This document shows positions 1 through 8,788 of a stretch of 64,000 nucleotides of DNA, piece after piece (the stretch's first letter is position 1; each line of letters starts with the position of its first letter). This DNA comes from Parabacteroides gordonii MS-1 = DSM 23371. GTDB lineage: Bacteria > Bacteroidota > Bacteroidia > Bacteroidales > Tannerellaceae. The position numbers were made by a program, and so were the translations under genes. The stretch is taken from assembly GCF_000969825.1 (NCBI RefSeq), contig NZ_KQ033919.1, positions 3,174,749-3,238,748 of the forward strand, written 5' to 3'. The notes under the pieces were generated by a model. It saw only the letters and a list, made by a program, of their open reading frames with translations, had not been told where the DNA came from and did not search any database.

Positions 1-330
1 AATCCTTCAAATACTATACCCCGTCCGTCGCAGGGAGGAAATACGACTTTCCTGGCCACCCGGGTTTCAACCAATTATCTGGAAGATGGAAAGTACCTGA
101 GATTGAAAAACGTATCTTTCTCGTATGCACTTCCCAAGGCATTCCTGACAAAATTGAATATCAGTGATGCAACCGTGTCGGTCAGCGGTGCCAACCTGGT
201 TACTTTTACCAAATATACGGGGTTGGATCCTGAAGCATCGAGTACGACAAGCCTGTTGTCCGGAGGGATCGATTATACTCCGTACCCTTCTACCCGTTTT
301 TATTCGTTCTCATTACAATTATCATTCTAA
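1..330 (+). CDS. SusC-like TonB-dependent receptor, C-terminal end (partial)
   Basis: The frame is open from the first base and ends at a stop at 328-330, so only the last 109 residues are present. The text ends in the typical SusC/RagA closing strands: a segment reading YLRLKNVSFSYALPK, then SGANLVTFTKYTGLDPE, and the terminal aromatic strand FSLQLSF that closes the outer-membrane barrel. In this family the 22-strand barrel imports oligosaccharides or peptides with TonB energy under a SusD lid. The susD partner starts 11 bp downstream, and a sulfatase and two fucosidases follow, so this is the importer of a glycan utilisation locus. The rest of the gene lies outside the window. Confidence 0.93.
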   Translation, partial: NPSNTIPRPSQGGNTTFLATRVSTNYLEDGKYLRLKNVSFSYALPKAFLTKLNISDATVSVSGANLVTFTKYTGLDPEASSTTSLLSGGIDYTPYPSTRFYSFSLQLSF

Positions 331-341
331 AATATACTGCT

Positions 342-1853
342 ATGTTGAGAAAACTAATGTCTATACTATTTATTCCGGGTTTGATCCTGCTGGTTTCGGG
401 ATGTTCGGATTTTCTGGAACCGAAGATGAAAGGTTCGACGGAGCTGCAACAGCTCATAAGTACGGAACAAGGTATGCTGACTGCCGTCAACGGTATCTAC
501 CAACCTCTGCAACCTCTGTTTAGCGGGACTATGCAACGTATGACGGATCTGGCTTGTGATGACGGCTGGACGTGGAGAAACGAGCTGGAGACAGACCTTT
601 TTATCGTAGAACAGGACTTTTCCTATGCCGCAACGGTTTGGAAGCAACATTATATGGGAATAGGCCGTGCCAATGTGGTACTGGACAATCTGGAGAATGT
701 GACGGATTATAAATCAGAACAGCAACGGCCTTATTTTGAAGGGCAAGCCAAGTTTATGAGGGCTTATTATTACTTCAATCTGGTTCGTTTGTTCGGTGGT
801 GTCCCTATCCTCGAACATCAGGTGGTTCTGCTGGAAGATGCACAGGTTCCCAGGGCTTCCATACAGGAAGTATATAACCAGATCGAGAAAGACCTGGATG
901 ATGCGGAACGTCTTTTACCAGCTTCTTATTCGGGAGATACGGGCTCGGAAAACGGCCGGCCGACGGTTTATTCGGTCAGTGCGTTGAAAGCACTGGTGTA
1001 TCTGGAGATAGAACAGTGGGACAAAGTCATAGCGGCAGCCGATAAGGTGATAGGGAAAGGTACGCTGATCGATTATGTGAAGAATTTTAACGGCTCGGCA
1101 GAGAATGGCTCCCAGTCGTTTTTGGAAGTACAGTATGGTGGTGTTACTACGTCGACCACTTCTTCGTTGAGCACTTTTTTTGCTCCGACTTCCACGCCCA
1201 GCGGTAGCGCCCTTATTTTGCCGACGGATGATAATCTGAACGGAAAAGGGGGAGGGCCTTCATCGGGCGACGGATTTGTACAGTTATTTAATGACAGACC
1301 GGATGATAACCGTAAAAGTGTGATTATAGATACGTATGGTTTAGCTAACTTTGTGGATGCATCGCAGCCGGATGGTAGCTTGTATTACGTAAACAAATAC
1401 TACAATACGACTGATCCGGTAGGTAAAAGTATCTGGAATTATCCTCTAATACGATATGCCGAGATTTTGCTGGCGAAGGCTGAGGCATTGAATGAGAAAG
1501 GATATGTTGCCGGAGGAGAAGCGTTTTCTTTGGTCAATCAGATCAGGAAGCAGGCCGGCCTGGCAGATTTGAAAGGGTCGGATGTTACCAGCCAGCAGTC
1601 TTTCAGGGAGTATATCATGAAAGAGAGGCGTATTGAACTGGCGTTTGAGTGCAAACGTTATTTCGATCTTAACAGGTTGGGTGTCATGCAATCGGTTATG
1701 CAGCCTCAGTTGGATTATCTGGGGTTGAAATTCCCGCAGAATAAGATGATTACTCATCCGATGACGAATAAACCTTATTACTTGTATCCGGTGCCATCTA
1801 CCGAGTTCGTAAATAATGCGAAGCTGGGAGAACAGAATCCGGGGTATAAATAA
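342..1853 (+). CDS. SusD/RagB-family glycan-binding lipoprotein
   Basis: Surface lipoprotein that should form the lid of the preceding SusC barrel and help capture the glycan. It has a hydrophobic signal with a lipobox ending at Cys21 (LLVSGC), followed by SDFLEPK, a common SusD start. The N-terminal TPR-like helical half carries the family's FMRAYYYFNLVRLFGGVPI segment near residues 135-155. The C-terminal half has RYAEILLAKAEALNE and the usual KERRIELAFECKRYFDLNR stretch, and ends in QNPGYK. Its 503 aa is normal for the family. It sits 11 bp after the susC stop and 22 bp before a sulfatase gene, so co-transcription is likely. The ligand cannot be read from the sequence; the neighbours suggest a sulfated, fucosylated glycan. 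Confidence 0.95.
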   Translation: MLRKLMSILFIPGLILLVSGCSDFLEPKMKGSTELQQLISTEQGMLTAVNGIYQPLQPLFSGTMQRMTDLACDDGWTWRNELETDLFIVEQDFSYAATVWKQHYMGIGRANVVLDNLENVTDYKSEQQRPYFEGQAKFMRAYYYFNLVRLFGGVPILEHQVVLLEDAQVPRASIQEVYNQIEKDLDDAERLLPASYSGDTGSENGRPTVYSVSALKALVYLEIEQWDKVIAAADKVIGKGTLIDYVKNFNGSAENGSQSFLEVQYGGVTTSTTSSLSTFFAPTSTPSGSALILPTDDNLNGKGGGPSSGDGFVQLFNDRPDDNRKSVIIDTYGLANFVDASQPDGSLYYVNKYYNTTDPVGKSIWNYPLIRYAEILLAKAEALNEKGYVAGGEAFSLVNQIRKQAGLADLKGSDVTSQQSFREYIMKERRIELAFECKRYFDLNRLGVMQSVMQPQLDYLGLKFPQNKMITHPMTNKPYYLYPVPSTEFVNNAKLGEQNPGYK

Positions 1854-1875
1854 TAAAACATAAACTTATTATATC

Positions 1876-3402
1876 ATGAAAAGAAAGAATGTGTTACTAA
1901 CCATTGGAGGGCTATCGGTTTTATGTTCCGGCTGTACCGGACAGGCAGAGGATCCTAAGAAACCCAATATCGTTTTCATCTTTGCCGATGATATGGGATA
2001 TGGGGACGTGTCGGCCCTGAATGAAAACTCTAAACTGAAGACGACGAATATCGACCGGATCGCCAATGAAGGGGTGATATTTACGGATGCCCATTCGAGC
2101 TCGTCCGTCAGTACCCCGTCGCGGTACAGCTTGCTGACAGGCCGTTATAACTGGCGGTCTGACCTGAAGTCGGGCGTACTCTACGGGTACGATAAAGCGC
2201 TTATCCCGCAGGATCGCCGGACAATCGCCCATGTACTGGGAGAGTGCGGATACCAGACCGCCGCTATCGGCAAATGGCATCTGGGTTGGGACTGGAACAA
2301 TATCGAAGCCGGCCCGGATAGTGTGGACTTTAGCCAACCGATCACCAACGGGCCGACTACACGTGGCTTCGATTACTATTATGGTATCTCGGCTTCCCTG
2401 GATATGGCTCCTTATGTGTATGTGGAAAATGATAAGGTAACCGCTTTGCCGGATCGTGAAACGGTCAATACGGGAATGGGGTTCTGGCGTAAAGGGCCGA
2501 CGGGCGCGGATTTCGACCATGAGCAGACGCTTCCCCATCTGATCGATAAGGCGGTGGATTATATTCATGAGAAGTCGAAGGGTGATAAGCCTTTCTATTT
2601 ATATCTTCCGTTGCCGGCTCCCCATACCCCGATCCTTCCGATCAAGGAATATCAGGGTAAATCGGGATTGAACCCTTACGGCGATTTCGTCCTGATGGTG
2701 GACGATATGGTAGGCAAGGTGATGAATGCCTTGAAGGAATCCGGGGTGGAAGACAACACGATCATCGTATTCAGTACGGATAACGGTTGTAGCCCTGAAG
2801 CCAAGTTCGATGATCTTCAGGCAAAAGGCCATTATCCCAGCTATATTTATCGCGGGCATAAGGCTGACTTGTTCGACGGCGGTCACCGTATTCCTTGTGT
2901 CGTGAGATGGCCGGCTAAGATAAAGCCTCATGTGGTGGATCAGACAGTGTGCCTGACCGACTTCTTTGCCACTTTTGCTGCTGTTGCCGATTATCAATTG
3001 AAAGATACGGAAGGAGAGGATAGCTACAACATCCTGCCTTTGCTGTTGAACGAAAAGGTGAGTAACACGATTCGTGAAGCGACTGTCCATCATTCTATAA
3101 ACGGTGACTTCACGATCCGTCGGGGGGAGTGGAAGCTGTTGTTATCGCCAAGTTCGGGTGGATGGAGTTTCCCCAGATCGGGTAAAGACAATGAGGTGAT
3201 CGAAACATTGCCGTCGATTCAGCTGTATAATATGAAGGATGATCCTGCAGAAACAAAGAATGTATATGCCGAACATCCTGAGATTGTAAAAGAACTGAAA
3301 GAACTGATGGTCAAATACGTAAAGGATGGCCGTAGCACTCCGGGCGCTCCTCAGAAGAATGACGGGCCGGAAGTCTGGAAGCAGTTGAGCTGGATGGAAT
3401 AA
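1876..3402 (+). CDS. Ser-type (anSME-dependent) sulfatase, family S1, lipoprotein
   Basis: Formylglycine-dependent sulfatase expected to remove sulfate esters from a glycan at the cell surface or in the periplasm. The active-site signature is STPSRYSLLTGR, with Ser79 as the residue converted to formylglycine and Arg83 in the motif. A Ser rather than Cys type needs an anaerobic sulfatase-maturating radical SAM enzyme, not found in this window. Metal and sulfate ligands are visible: Asp38-Asp39 (FADDMGYGD), Lys133 and His135 (GKWHLG), His250, Asp302-Asn303 (STDNG) and Lys329 (GHKADLFDGGHR). A lipobox ends at Cys20. The 508-aa length is typical. It follows susD by 22 bp and a hairpin terminator follows, so it probably ends the susCD transcript. 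Substrate is unknown. Confidence 0.94.
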   Translation: MKRKNVLLTIGGLSVLCSGCTGQAEDPKKPNIVFIFADDMGYGDVSALNENSKLKTTNIDRIANEGVIFTDAHSSSSVSTPSRYSLLTGRYNWRSDLKSGVLYGYDKALIPQDRRTIAHVLGECGYQTAAIGKWHLGWDWNNIEAGPDSVDFSQPITNGPTTRGFDYYYGISASLDMAPYVYVENDKVTALPDRETVNTGMGFWRKGPTGADFDHEQTLPHLIDKAVDYIHEKSKGDKPFYLYLPLPAPHTPILPIKEYQGKSGLNPYGDFVLMVDDMVGKVMNALKESGVEDNTIIVFSTDNGCSPEAKFDDLQAKGHYPSYIYRGHKADLFDGGHRIPCVVRWPAKIKPHVVDQTVCLTDFFATFAAVADYQLKDTEGEDSYNILPLLLNEKVSNTIREATVHHSINGDFTIRRGEWKLLLSPSSGGWSFPRSGKDNEVIETLPSIQLYNMKDDPAETKNVYAEHPEIVKELKELMVKYVKDGRSTPGAPQKNDGPEVWKQLSWME

Positions 3403-3424
3403 AACGTAACGTATAACTACTATA

Positions 3425-3462
3425 TATCCCGGGTGGCAACGCGATCATCCGGGATATTTTTT
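3425..3462 (+). terminator. Rho-independent terminator after the sulfatase gene
   Basis: An 11-bp stem with one G-T mismatch (TATCCCGGGTG pairing with CATCCGGGATA) is followed directly by a T-run at 3457-3462. It lies 22 bp after the sulfatase stop and separates the susCD-sulfatase unit from the fucosidase genes. Confidence 0.8.
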
Positions 3463-3479
3463 ATCTGTTCGCAGGGTGC

Positions 3480-3497
3480 TACGCAAACGTTTGCGTA
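3480..3497. promoter_or_regulatory. Perfect 18-bp palindrome, LacI/PurR-type operator candidate
   Basis: The sequence TACGCAAACGTTTGCGTA is its own reverse complement over 18 bp. The GCAAACGTTTGC core is the classic half-site pair of LacI-family repressors. It lies about 40 bp upstream of the -7-like element of the GH29 gene and 86 bp upstream of its start codon. No LacI-family gene is in the window, so the regulator would act in trans. Confidence 0.6.
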
Positions 3498-3537
3498 ATT
3501 TTTACCGGATATATTTCGTACACAGCAGACAAAGGCG

Positions 3538-3545
3538 TATTTTTG
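3538..3545 (+). promoter_or_regulatory. Bacteroidetes -7 promoter element for the GH29 gene
   Basis: TATTTTTG matches the Bacteroidetes -7 consensus TAnnTTTG and lies 38 bp upstream of the start codon. I see no clear -33 TTTG, which would be compatible with activator or repressor control through the palindrome just upstream. Confidence 0.5.
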
Positions 3546-3582
3546 GTATCTCATTTATTAACTTCAAATCAATCTGCTAATC

Positions 3583-5811
3583 ATGAGGAATAGTATTGTT
3601 TATTTGTTTGGAAGTCTGCTTTTCTCTGCTGCCCTTTGTGCGCAGGACAATAGTATCTCTTTCCAAAACACCATTAAAATCGAACCCGGCGACAGCCACG
3701 AGGTCATTATTGAGAAAGCCGCGCATGTCATTCCCACTCCGAACCAGTTGAGTGCTTTACAAAATGAATACATTGCTTTTATCCATTTCGGGCCCAATTC
3801 GTTTACACGGATGGAGTGGGGGAACGGGATGGAAGACCCGAAGGTGTTCGACCTGAAGGAACTCGATACCGACCAGTGGTGCGAAGCCATGAAAGCTGCC
3901 GGTATGAAAATGGTTATTATTACCGTGAAGCATCATGACGGGTTCGTCCTGTGGCAAAGCCGGTATACGAAACACGGCATCATGTCTTCCGGCTTTCAAG
4001 GCGGGAAGGGAGATATCCTGAAGGAATTGTCGGCATCCTGTCAGAAATACGGGTTGAAGCTGGGCGTTTACCTGTCGCCGGCCGATCTGTTCCAGATAGA
4101 AAGTCCGGATGGGCTGTACGGTAATCTAAGTAAATACACCAAACGGACGATCCCGCGCGAAGTACCCGGCAGGCCGTTTGCCAACCAGACGAAGTTTGAG
4201 TTTGTGGTGGACGATTATAACGAATACTTTCTGAATCAGTTGTTTGAATTGCTGACCGAATACGGGCCGATCCACGAAGTCTGGTTCGACGGCGCACACC
4301 CGAAACGAAAAGGTGGACAGACCTATAACTATCTGGCCTGGAAGAAACTGATCCGTACGTTAGCCCCGAATGCCGTTATCTTCGGACGCGAAGATGTACG
4401 CTGGTGCGGCAATGAAGCCGGGGGAACGAGGCCGACCGAATGGAATGTGATCCCTTACCAGGCAGATCCCGATACGATGACACAGTTTGCGGACATGACA
4501 GACCCTGTGCTGGGCGGTCGTGACGAACTGTATAAAGCAAAATACCTCCACTATCAACAGGCAGAAACCAACACCTCCATCCGTGAGGGCTGGTTCTACC
4601 GCGACGACACGCATCAGAAGGTTAGAAGTGCCGACGATGTATTCGATATCTACGAACGTGCGGTAGGCGGCAACTCGACCTTCCTGCTGAATATCCCGCC
4701 CAACCGCGAAGGACGGTTCTCACCTGCAGATGTAGCATCGTTGAAAGAAGCCGGTAAACGGATAAAGGAAACATACGGAACAGATTTGTTGCAGGGAGCG
4801 AAAGGCCCGCAGCAAGTACTGGACGGCAAACCCGATACCTGGCTGATGATGGATGAAGGGCATAAAGAATTTATCGTAACTACCCCTTCTCCTGTGACGA
4901 TCAACCGTATCATGCTCCAGGAAGCTGTTGCAACGAACGGCGAACGGGTGGAGAAACATGCCGTAGACGCCTGGATAAACGGCGCCTGGAAAGAAATAGT
5001 CGTTTCGACCAATATCGGTTATAAACGTATCCTTCGCTTCCCGGAAGTAACGACGGATAAGCTGCGGGTACGCCTGCTCGAATCGCGTCTTACACCTGCT
5101 ATCAGCCATATCTCCGCCCATTATTACAAATCCCGTCCGCCCCAGTTGAGTTTCAGGAAGGATGTGAACGGATTGGTTACGATCGAGCCTAAATTGCAGG
5201 ACTTCGGTTGGAATCCTCACGGACAGAATGCTGCCGGAAACCTGAACGTAGGCTATAAGATCTATTATACGACCGACGGAAAAGAACCGACCGAAAGCTC
5301 TACCGAGTATAAGGAACCCTTTAAGATGGAACGCGGCGAACTGAAAGCCATCGCCGTCCTGAAAGGAGAGAAAGGAGCCATGCATAGCGAACGCCTGGGA
5401 CTGACCAAGCAAAACTGGAAGCTGGTGGAAGCAAGCAGCGAAACCAAACGCAACCCCGCTACAGCCGCATTCGATGCCAAACCCGCCACTTTCTGGCGTT
5501 CGGAAGAAGGCAGCCTGCCGCAATTCATAACGATCGACCTCGGTGCGAAGGAAACCTTGAACGGCTTCGCCTACACTCCGCAGACCCGCAACTCGGAAGG
5601 AATGATGGCAAAAGGCATCCTGAAAGTCAGCGACGACGGCAAGAACTGGAAAGGAGTAGAGTCCTTTGAGTTCGGAAACCTTATCAACGACCCGACCAAG
5701 CGTTACCATTATTTCAAGAAACCGGTATCCGCCCGTTACGTCCGTATCGAGGCAACCGAAATAGCAGCCAACGGCAAGGTCGTAGCCATTGCCGAATTAG
5801 ACCTGCTCTGA
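3583..5811 (+). CDS. GH29 alpha-L-fucosidase with C-terminal CBM32-like domain
   Basis: Retaining alpha-L-fucosidase expected to release terminal fucose. A signal peptide (cut near SAALCAQ) exports it. The (beta/alpha)8 domain covers about residues 40-400 and contains the family blocks FIHFGPNSFT, TVKHHDGFVLW and GLKLGVYLSPAD. The predicted nucleophile is Asp236 in EVWFDGAHP. A segment near residues 560-602 (YKIYYTTDGKEPT) is a chitobiase C-terminal-like fold. Residues about 618-740 (AFDAKPATFW, FITIDLGAKETLNGF, KGILKVSDDGKNW, ARYVRIEA) form an F5/8 type C (CBM32-like) galactose-binding domain. The 742-aa multidomain layout resembles GH29 subfamily B enzymes, which prefer alpha-1,3/1,4-fucosylated branches. 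That subfamily placement is inference. A GH95 gene follows 103 bp downstream. Confidence 0.92.
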   Translation: MRNSIVYLFGSLLFSAALCAQDNSISFQNTIKIEPGDSHEVIIEKAAHVIPTPNQLSALQNEYIAFIHFGPNSFTRMEWGNGMEDPKVFDLKELDTDQWCEAMKAAGMKMVIITVKHHDGFVLWQSRYTKHGIMSSGFQGGKGDILKELSASCQKYGLKLGVYLSPADLFQIESPDGLYGNLSKYTKRTIPREVPGRPFANQTKFEFVVDDYNEYFLNQLFELLTEYGPIHEVWFDGAHPKRKGGQTYNYLAWKKLIRTLAPNAVIFGREDVRWCGNEAGGTRPTEWNVIPYQADPDTMTQFADMTDPVLGGRDELYKAKYLHYQQAETNTSIREGWFYRDDTHQKVRSADDVFDIYERAVGGNSTFLLNIPPNREGRFSPADVASLKEAGKRIKETYGTDLLQGAKGPQQVLDGKPDTWLMMDEGHKEFIVTTPSPVTINRIMLQEAVATNGERVEKHAVDAWINGAWKEIVVSTNIGYKRILRFPEVTTDKLRVRLLESRLTPAISHISAHYYKSRPPQLSFRKDVNGLVTIEPKLQDFGWNPHGQNAAGNLNVGYKIYYTTDGKEPTESSTEYKEPFKMERGELKAIAVLKGEKGAMHSERLGLTKQNWKLVEASSETKRNPATAAFDAKPATFWRSEEGSLPQFITIDLGAKETLNGFAYTPQTRNSEGMMAKGILKVSDDGKNWKGVESFEFGNLINDPTKRYHYFKKPVSARYVRIEATEIAANGKVVAIAELDLL

Positions 5812-5826
5812 TAATACATTGAATGG

Positions 5827-5863
5827 AGCACGGATGACGCGGAATACGCGTCATCCGTGTGCT
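5827..5863. terminator. Strong hairpin between the GH29 and GH95 genes
   Basis: CACGGATGACGCG and CGCGTCATCCGTG form a 13-bp perfect stem with a 5-nt loop (GAATA), flanked by AGCA and TGCT. There is no clean T-tract right after it (ATTCTCGAAACTTTTCC), so it may be a weak terminator or an mRNA-stabilising element that lets some transcription reach the GH95 gene. Confidence 0.6.
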
Positions 5864-5914
5864 ATTCTCGAAACTTTTCCTTTACTTTGTATCCGTATTT
5901 AATACCTAATCATC

Positions 5915-8461
5915 ATGAATATACGCTTACTATCTTCCCTTCTCCTATTTTTTTGTTGTCTTGCGTGTGCGAAGACACAGAAGGAGGACCCGCTTGTTCT
6001 ATGGTATAACGAACCTGCTGAGAACTGGAACGAAGCCCTTCCTGTCGGTAACGGTCGCGCCGGTGCCATGGTGTTCGGCGGTGTAGACAAGGAGCAGCTG
6101 CAACTGAACGAAAACACGCTTTATAGCGGAGAACCTTCTACAGTATTCAAAGATATAAAGATCACTCCCGGGATGTTCGATAAAGTAGTCGGACTGATGA
6201 AAGCCCGGAAATACGATGAAGCCTCCGACCTGGTCTGCAAACACTGGCTGGGCCGTTTGCACCAGTATTACCAGCCCTTTGCTGACCTGTTCATTGAAAA
6301 CAATAAACCCGGTGAAGTTTCCGGCTATAAACGTGAACTGAATATCTCGGAGGCTGTCACCCGCACAGTGTACGAGCAGAACGGTATCCGGTATGAACGC
6401 GAAGTTTTCGCTTCCCATCCCGATGACGTAATCATCGTCCACCTGAAAAGCAATGCTCCCGACGGGCTCGATTTTTCCCTGAACTTTACTTCGCCCCATC
6501 CCACCGCCCGACAAACGAAAGGCGCTGACCGCCTAGTGCTGCACGGACAAGCTCCGGGATATGTCGAACGCCGTACCTTCGAACAGATGGAAGCCTGGGG
6601 CGACCAATACAAACACCCTGAACTGTACGACGGGAAAGGGAACCGCAAATTCGATAAGCGGGTTCTCTACGGTGACGAGATCGGAGGGAAGGGTATGTTC
6701 TTTGAAGCCCAGTTGAAGCCTGTCTTTCCAAAGGGGGGCGACTATGAAATAACCGATACCGGCGTACATGTGTATAATACCGGTGAGGTCTATTTTGTCC
6801 TGAGCCTCGCTACCAGCTTCAACGGTTTCGATAAAAGCCCCAGCCGCGAAGGAGTGGATCCGTCCGCCAAAGCCGCAGGTGTTTTAGATAAAGCGCTTGC
6901 CTATGATTATAAGCAGTTGAAGCAACGCCATGTGGCCGACTATCAGTCGCTCTTCGACCGGGTAGACTTGCAGCTGGCATCTTCGCCCGAACAAAAAGCG
7001 TTGCCTACCGATCAGCGTATCACACAATTTGAAACAGTGGCCGATCCTGACCTTGCCGCCTTATTGTTCCAGTTCGGCCGTTACCTGATGATCAGCGGCT
7101 CACGTCCCGGCGGACAGCCGTTGAATCTGCAGGGACTCTGGAACAAAGACATCGTGCCTGCCTGGAATAGCGGTTACACGATGAACATCAATGCCGAAAT
7201 GAATTACTGGCCGGCCGAGCTCACCAACCTCTCCGAATGCCACGAGCCACTTTTCCGGCTGATCGACGAACTGGCTGTCTCGGGTGCCGAAACGGCCCGC
7301 AATATGTATAACCGCCGCGGGTGGGTAGGGCATCATAATACCTCTATCTGGCGGGAGTCTGTGCCGAACGACAATGTACCGACCGCCTCTTTCTGGCCGA
7401 TGGTACAGGGTTGGCTGTGCAGCCACCTGTGGGAACATTACCTCTTTACGCAAGATAAAGACTTCCTGAAGAACAGGGCTTACCCGTTGATGAAGGGGGC
7501 CGCCGAGTTCTTCTCCGACTGGTTGATAGAAGATGGCGACGGCCATCTGGTGACTCCTGTCGGTGTCTCTCCCGAAAACCGTTTCATCATGGATAACGGC
7601 AAGCAAGGTGCCATGACTATGGGCCCGACAATGGATATGGCTATCGTCCGCGAAACCTTCACCCGTACGCTCGAAGTGGCTGAAATGCTCGACCTCGACG
7701 AACCGCTTCGTGCCGAACTGAAGGAGAAACTTCCCCGCCTCCTGCCTTACCGGATCGGCGCACGCGGACAGTTACAGGAATGGATGTACGATTTCAAGGA
7801 AGCTGAACCGCAACACCGCCATTTCTCCCATCTGTATGGCCTTTATCCCGGCAACCAGATCACAGCTGATCTTACCCCCGACCTGTTTGAAGCCGTCAAA
7901 CAAACCCTGAATCTCCGTGGAGATGAGGCCACCGGCTGGTCGATGGGCTGGAAAATAAACAGTTGGGCTCGCCTGCTCGACGGTAACCGTGCTTATAAAA
8001 TCGTCTCCAACCTCTTTAATCCCGTCGGCTTCGGCAACGGGCGCAAGGGCGGTGGACTGTTCAAGAACATGCTCGACGCCCATCCGCCTTTCCAGATCGA
8101 CGGTAACTTCGGTTATACCGCCGGAGTGGCCGAAATGCTTTTGCAGAGCCATGCCGGATTTATCCAGCTCTTGCCCGCCTTGCCGGATGTGTGGGGCGAA
8201 GGCCGCGTTTCCGGTCTGAAGGCACGCGGCAACTTCGAGATCGCGATGGCCTGGAAGGATGGGAAACTGTCGGAAGCAACGATCCGTTCCCTTGCCGGAC
8301 AGGACTGCCGGGTGAGAACATCCGTCCCTTTTGTCGTGAAGCAAGGAGAAAAAGAAGTAGCTACCTCTTCCCCGGTGATGTCTGGCGGGAAGGAATACTA
8401 CGAGGCCTCCCTGGCTACCGTGGCCGGACTGGCGTACAAACTGCAACCGGTAGCCAACTGA
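5915..8461 (+). CDS. GH95 alpha-L-fucosidase (or alpha-L-galactosidase)
   Basis: Inverting glycosidase of family GH95, most often an alpha-1,2-L-fucosidase. A signal (MNIRLLSSLLLFFCCLACA) indicates export, possibly as a lipoprotein. The N-terminal beta-sandwich starts with the family hallmark LWYNEPAENWNEALPVGNGR and GVDKEQLQLNENTLYSG. In the (alpha/alpha)6 barrel I see the NIN motif at Asn424/Asn426, Glu554 in GVSPENRF (the general acid position), the HRHFSHLYGLYPG block and Asp729 in QIDGNFG. These match the Asn, Glu and Asp residues known from the bifidobacterial enzyme AfcA. The 848-aa length is normal. Some GH95 members prefer L-galactose, and the discriminating residue cannot be assigned here without alignment. 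It pairs naturally with the upstream GH29 enzyme. Confidence 0.94.
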   Translation: MNIRLLSSLLLFFCCLACAKTQKEDPLVLWYNEPAENWNEALPVGNGRAGAMVFGGVDKEQLQLNENTLYSGEPSTVFKDIKITPGMFDKVVGLMKARKYDEASDLVCKHWLGRLHQYYQPFADLFIENNKPGEVSGYKRELNISEAVTRTVYEQNGIRYEREVFASHPDDVIIVHLKSNAPDGLDFSLNFTSPHPTARQTKGADRLVLHGQAPGYVERRTFEQMEAWGDQYKHPELYDGKGNRKFDKRVLYGDEIGGKGMFFEAQLKPVFPKGGDYEITDTGVHVYNTGEVYFVLSLATSFNGFDKSPSREGVDPSAKAAGVLDKALAYDYKQLKQRHVADYQSLFDRVDLQLASSPEQKALPTDQRITQFETVADPDLAALLFQFGRYLMISGSRPGGQPLNLQGLWNKDIVPAWNSGYTMNINAEMNYWPAELTNLSECHEPLFRLIDELAVSGAETARNMYNRRGWVGHHNTSIWRESVPNDNVPTASFWPMVQGWLCSHLWEHYLFTQDKDFLKNRAYPLMKGAAEFFSDWLIEDGDGHLVTPVGVSPENRFIMDNGKQGAMTMGPTMDMAIVRETFTRTLEVAEMLDLDEPLRAELKEKLPRLLPYRIGARGQLQEWMYDFKEAEPQHRHFSHLYGLYPGNQITADLTPDLFEAVKQTLNLRGDEATGWSMGWKINSWARLLDGNRAYKIVSNLFNPVGFGNGRKGGGLFKNMLDAHPPFQIDGNFGYTAGVAEMLLQSHAGFIQLLPALPDVWGEGRVSGLKARGNFEIAMAWKDGKLSEATIRSLAGQDCRVRTSVPFVVKQGEKEVATSSPVMSGGKEYYEASLATVAGLAYKLQPVAN

Positions 8462-8499
8462 TTTCCGCCGACTGCCGGGGTAAAGTGGATAGGCTCTCT

Positions 8500-8605
8500 A
8501 CATAATCATTGTCCGACAAGTGTGGGACAGCTGTTCGACACTCGTCAGACAGCTGTCTCACCTCCGTCGAACAGCTGTTCGACCCGGGTCGGACAAAGAT
8601 TATCT
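8500..8605. repeat. Phased palindrome array 1 (22-bp period, CAGCTG cores)
   Basis: Three 18-bp palindromic units centred on CAGCTG begin at 8522, 8544 and 8566, separated by 4-bp spacers, giving an exact 22-bp period. The outer units at 8500-8517 and 8588-8605 are inverted copies of each other (TAATC-TTGTCCGAC against GTCGGACAA-GATTA), so the whole array is roughly mirror-symmetric. It lies in the 327-bp gap between the GH95 and trpS genes. The period is not a multiple of three and no credible gene covers it. Confidence 0.85.
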
Positions 8606-8731
8606 GCCTGATTGCCCGTTATTCCCTGCGGGGGTGGGGAAGATCTGCTGCCGGGGAGCTGAACTTCTCCCGGGCTATAATCGGAGCCGGGTCAGGCACT
8701 CAGGAATATTTACCCCTTCTTCCGATAGGAT

Positions 8732-8757
8732 TTTGTGCTCTAAATTTACTATCTTTG
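8732..8757 (+). promoter_or_regulatory. trpS promoter (-33 TTTG / -7 TATCTTTG)
   Basis: TATCTTTG at 8750-8757 fits the Bacteroidetes -7 consensus TAnnTTTG, with TTTG at 8732-8735 starting 18 bp upstream as a -33 element. The start codon of trpS is 31 bp downstream of the -7 box. No tryptophan leader peptide or T-box is apparent. Confidence 0.7.
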
Positions 8758-8788
8758 TGGCCGTTTGAAATAAATAAAGAATTTAGAA

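Noticed and set aside
4720-5709. Long minus-strand frame opposite the GH29 gene
   Set aside because: Antisense shadow of a well-supported fucosidase; no plausible protein features.
8500-8605. CRISPR-like array (also considered for the other six palindrome arrays)
   Set aside because: Spacers are only 4-6 bp, the repeats are degenerate palindromes of 16-19 bp, and no cas gene is in the window.
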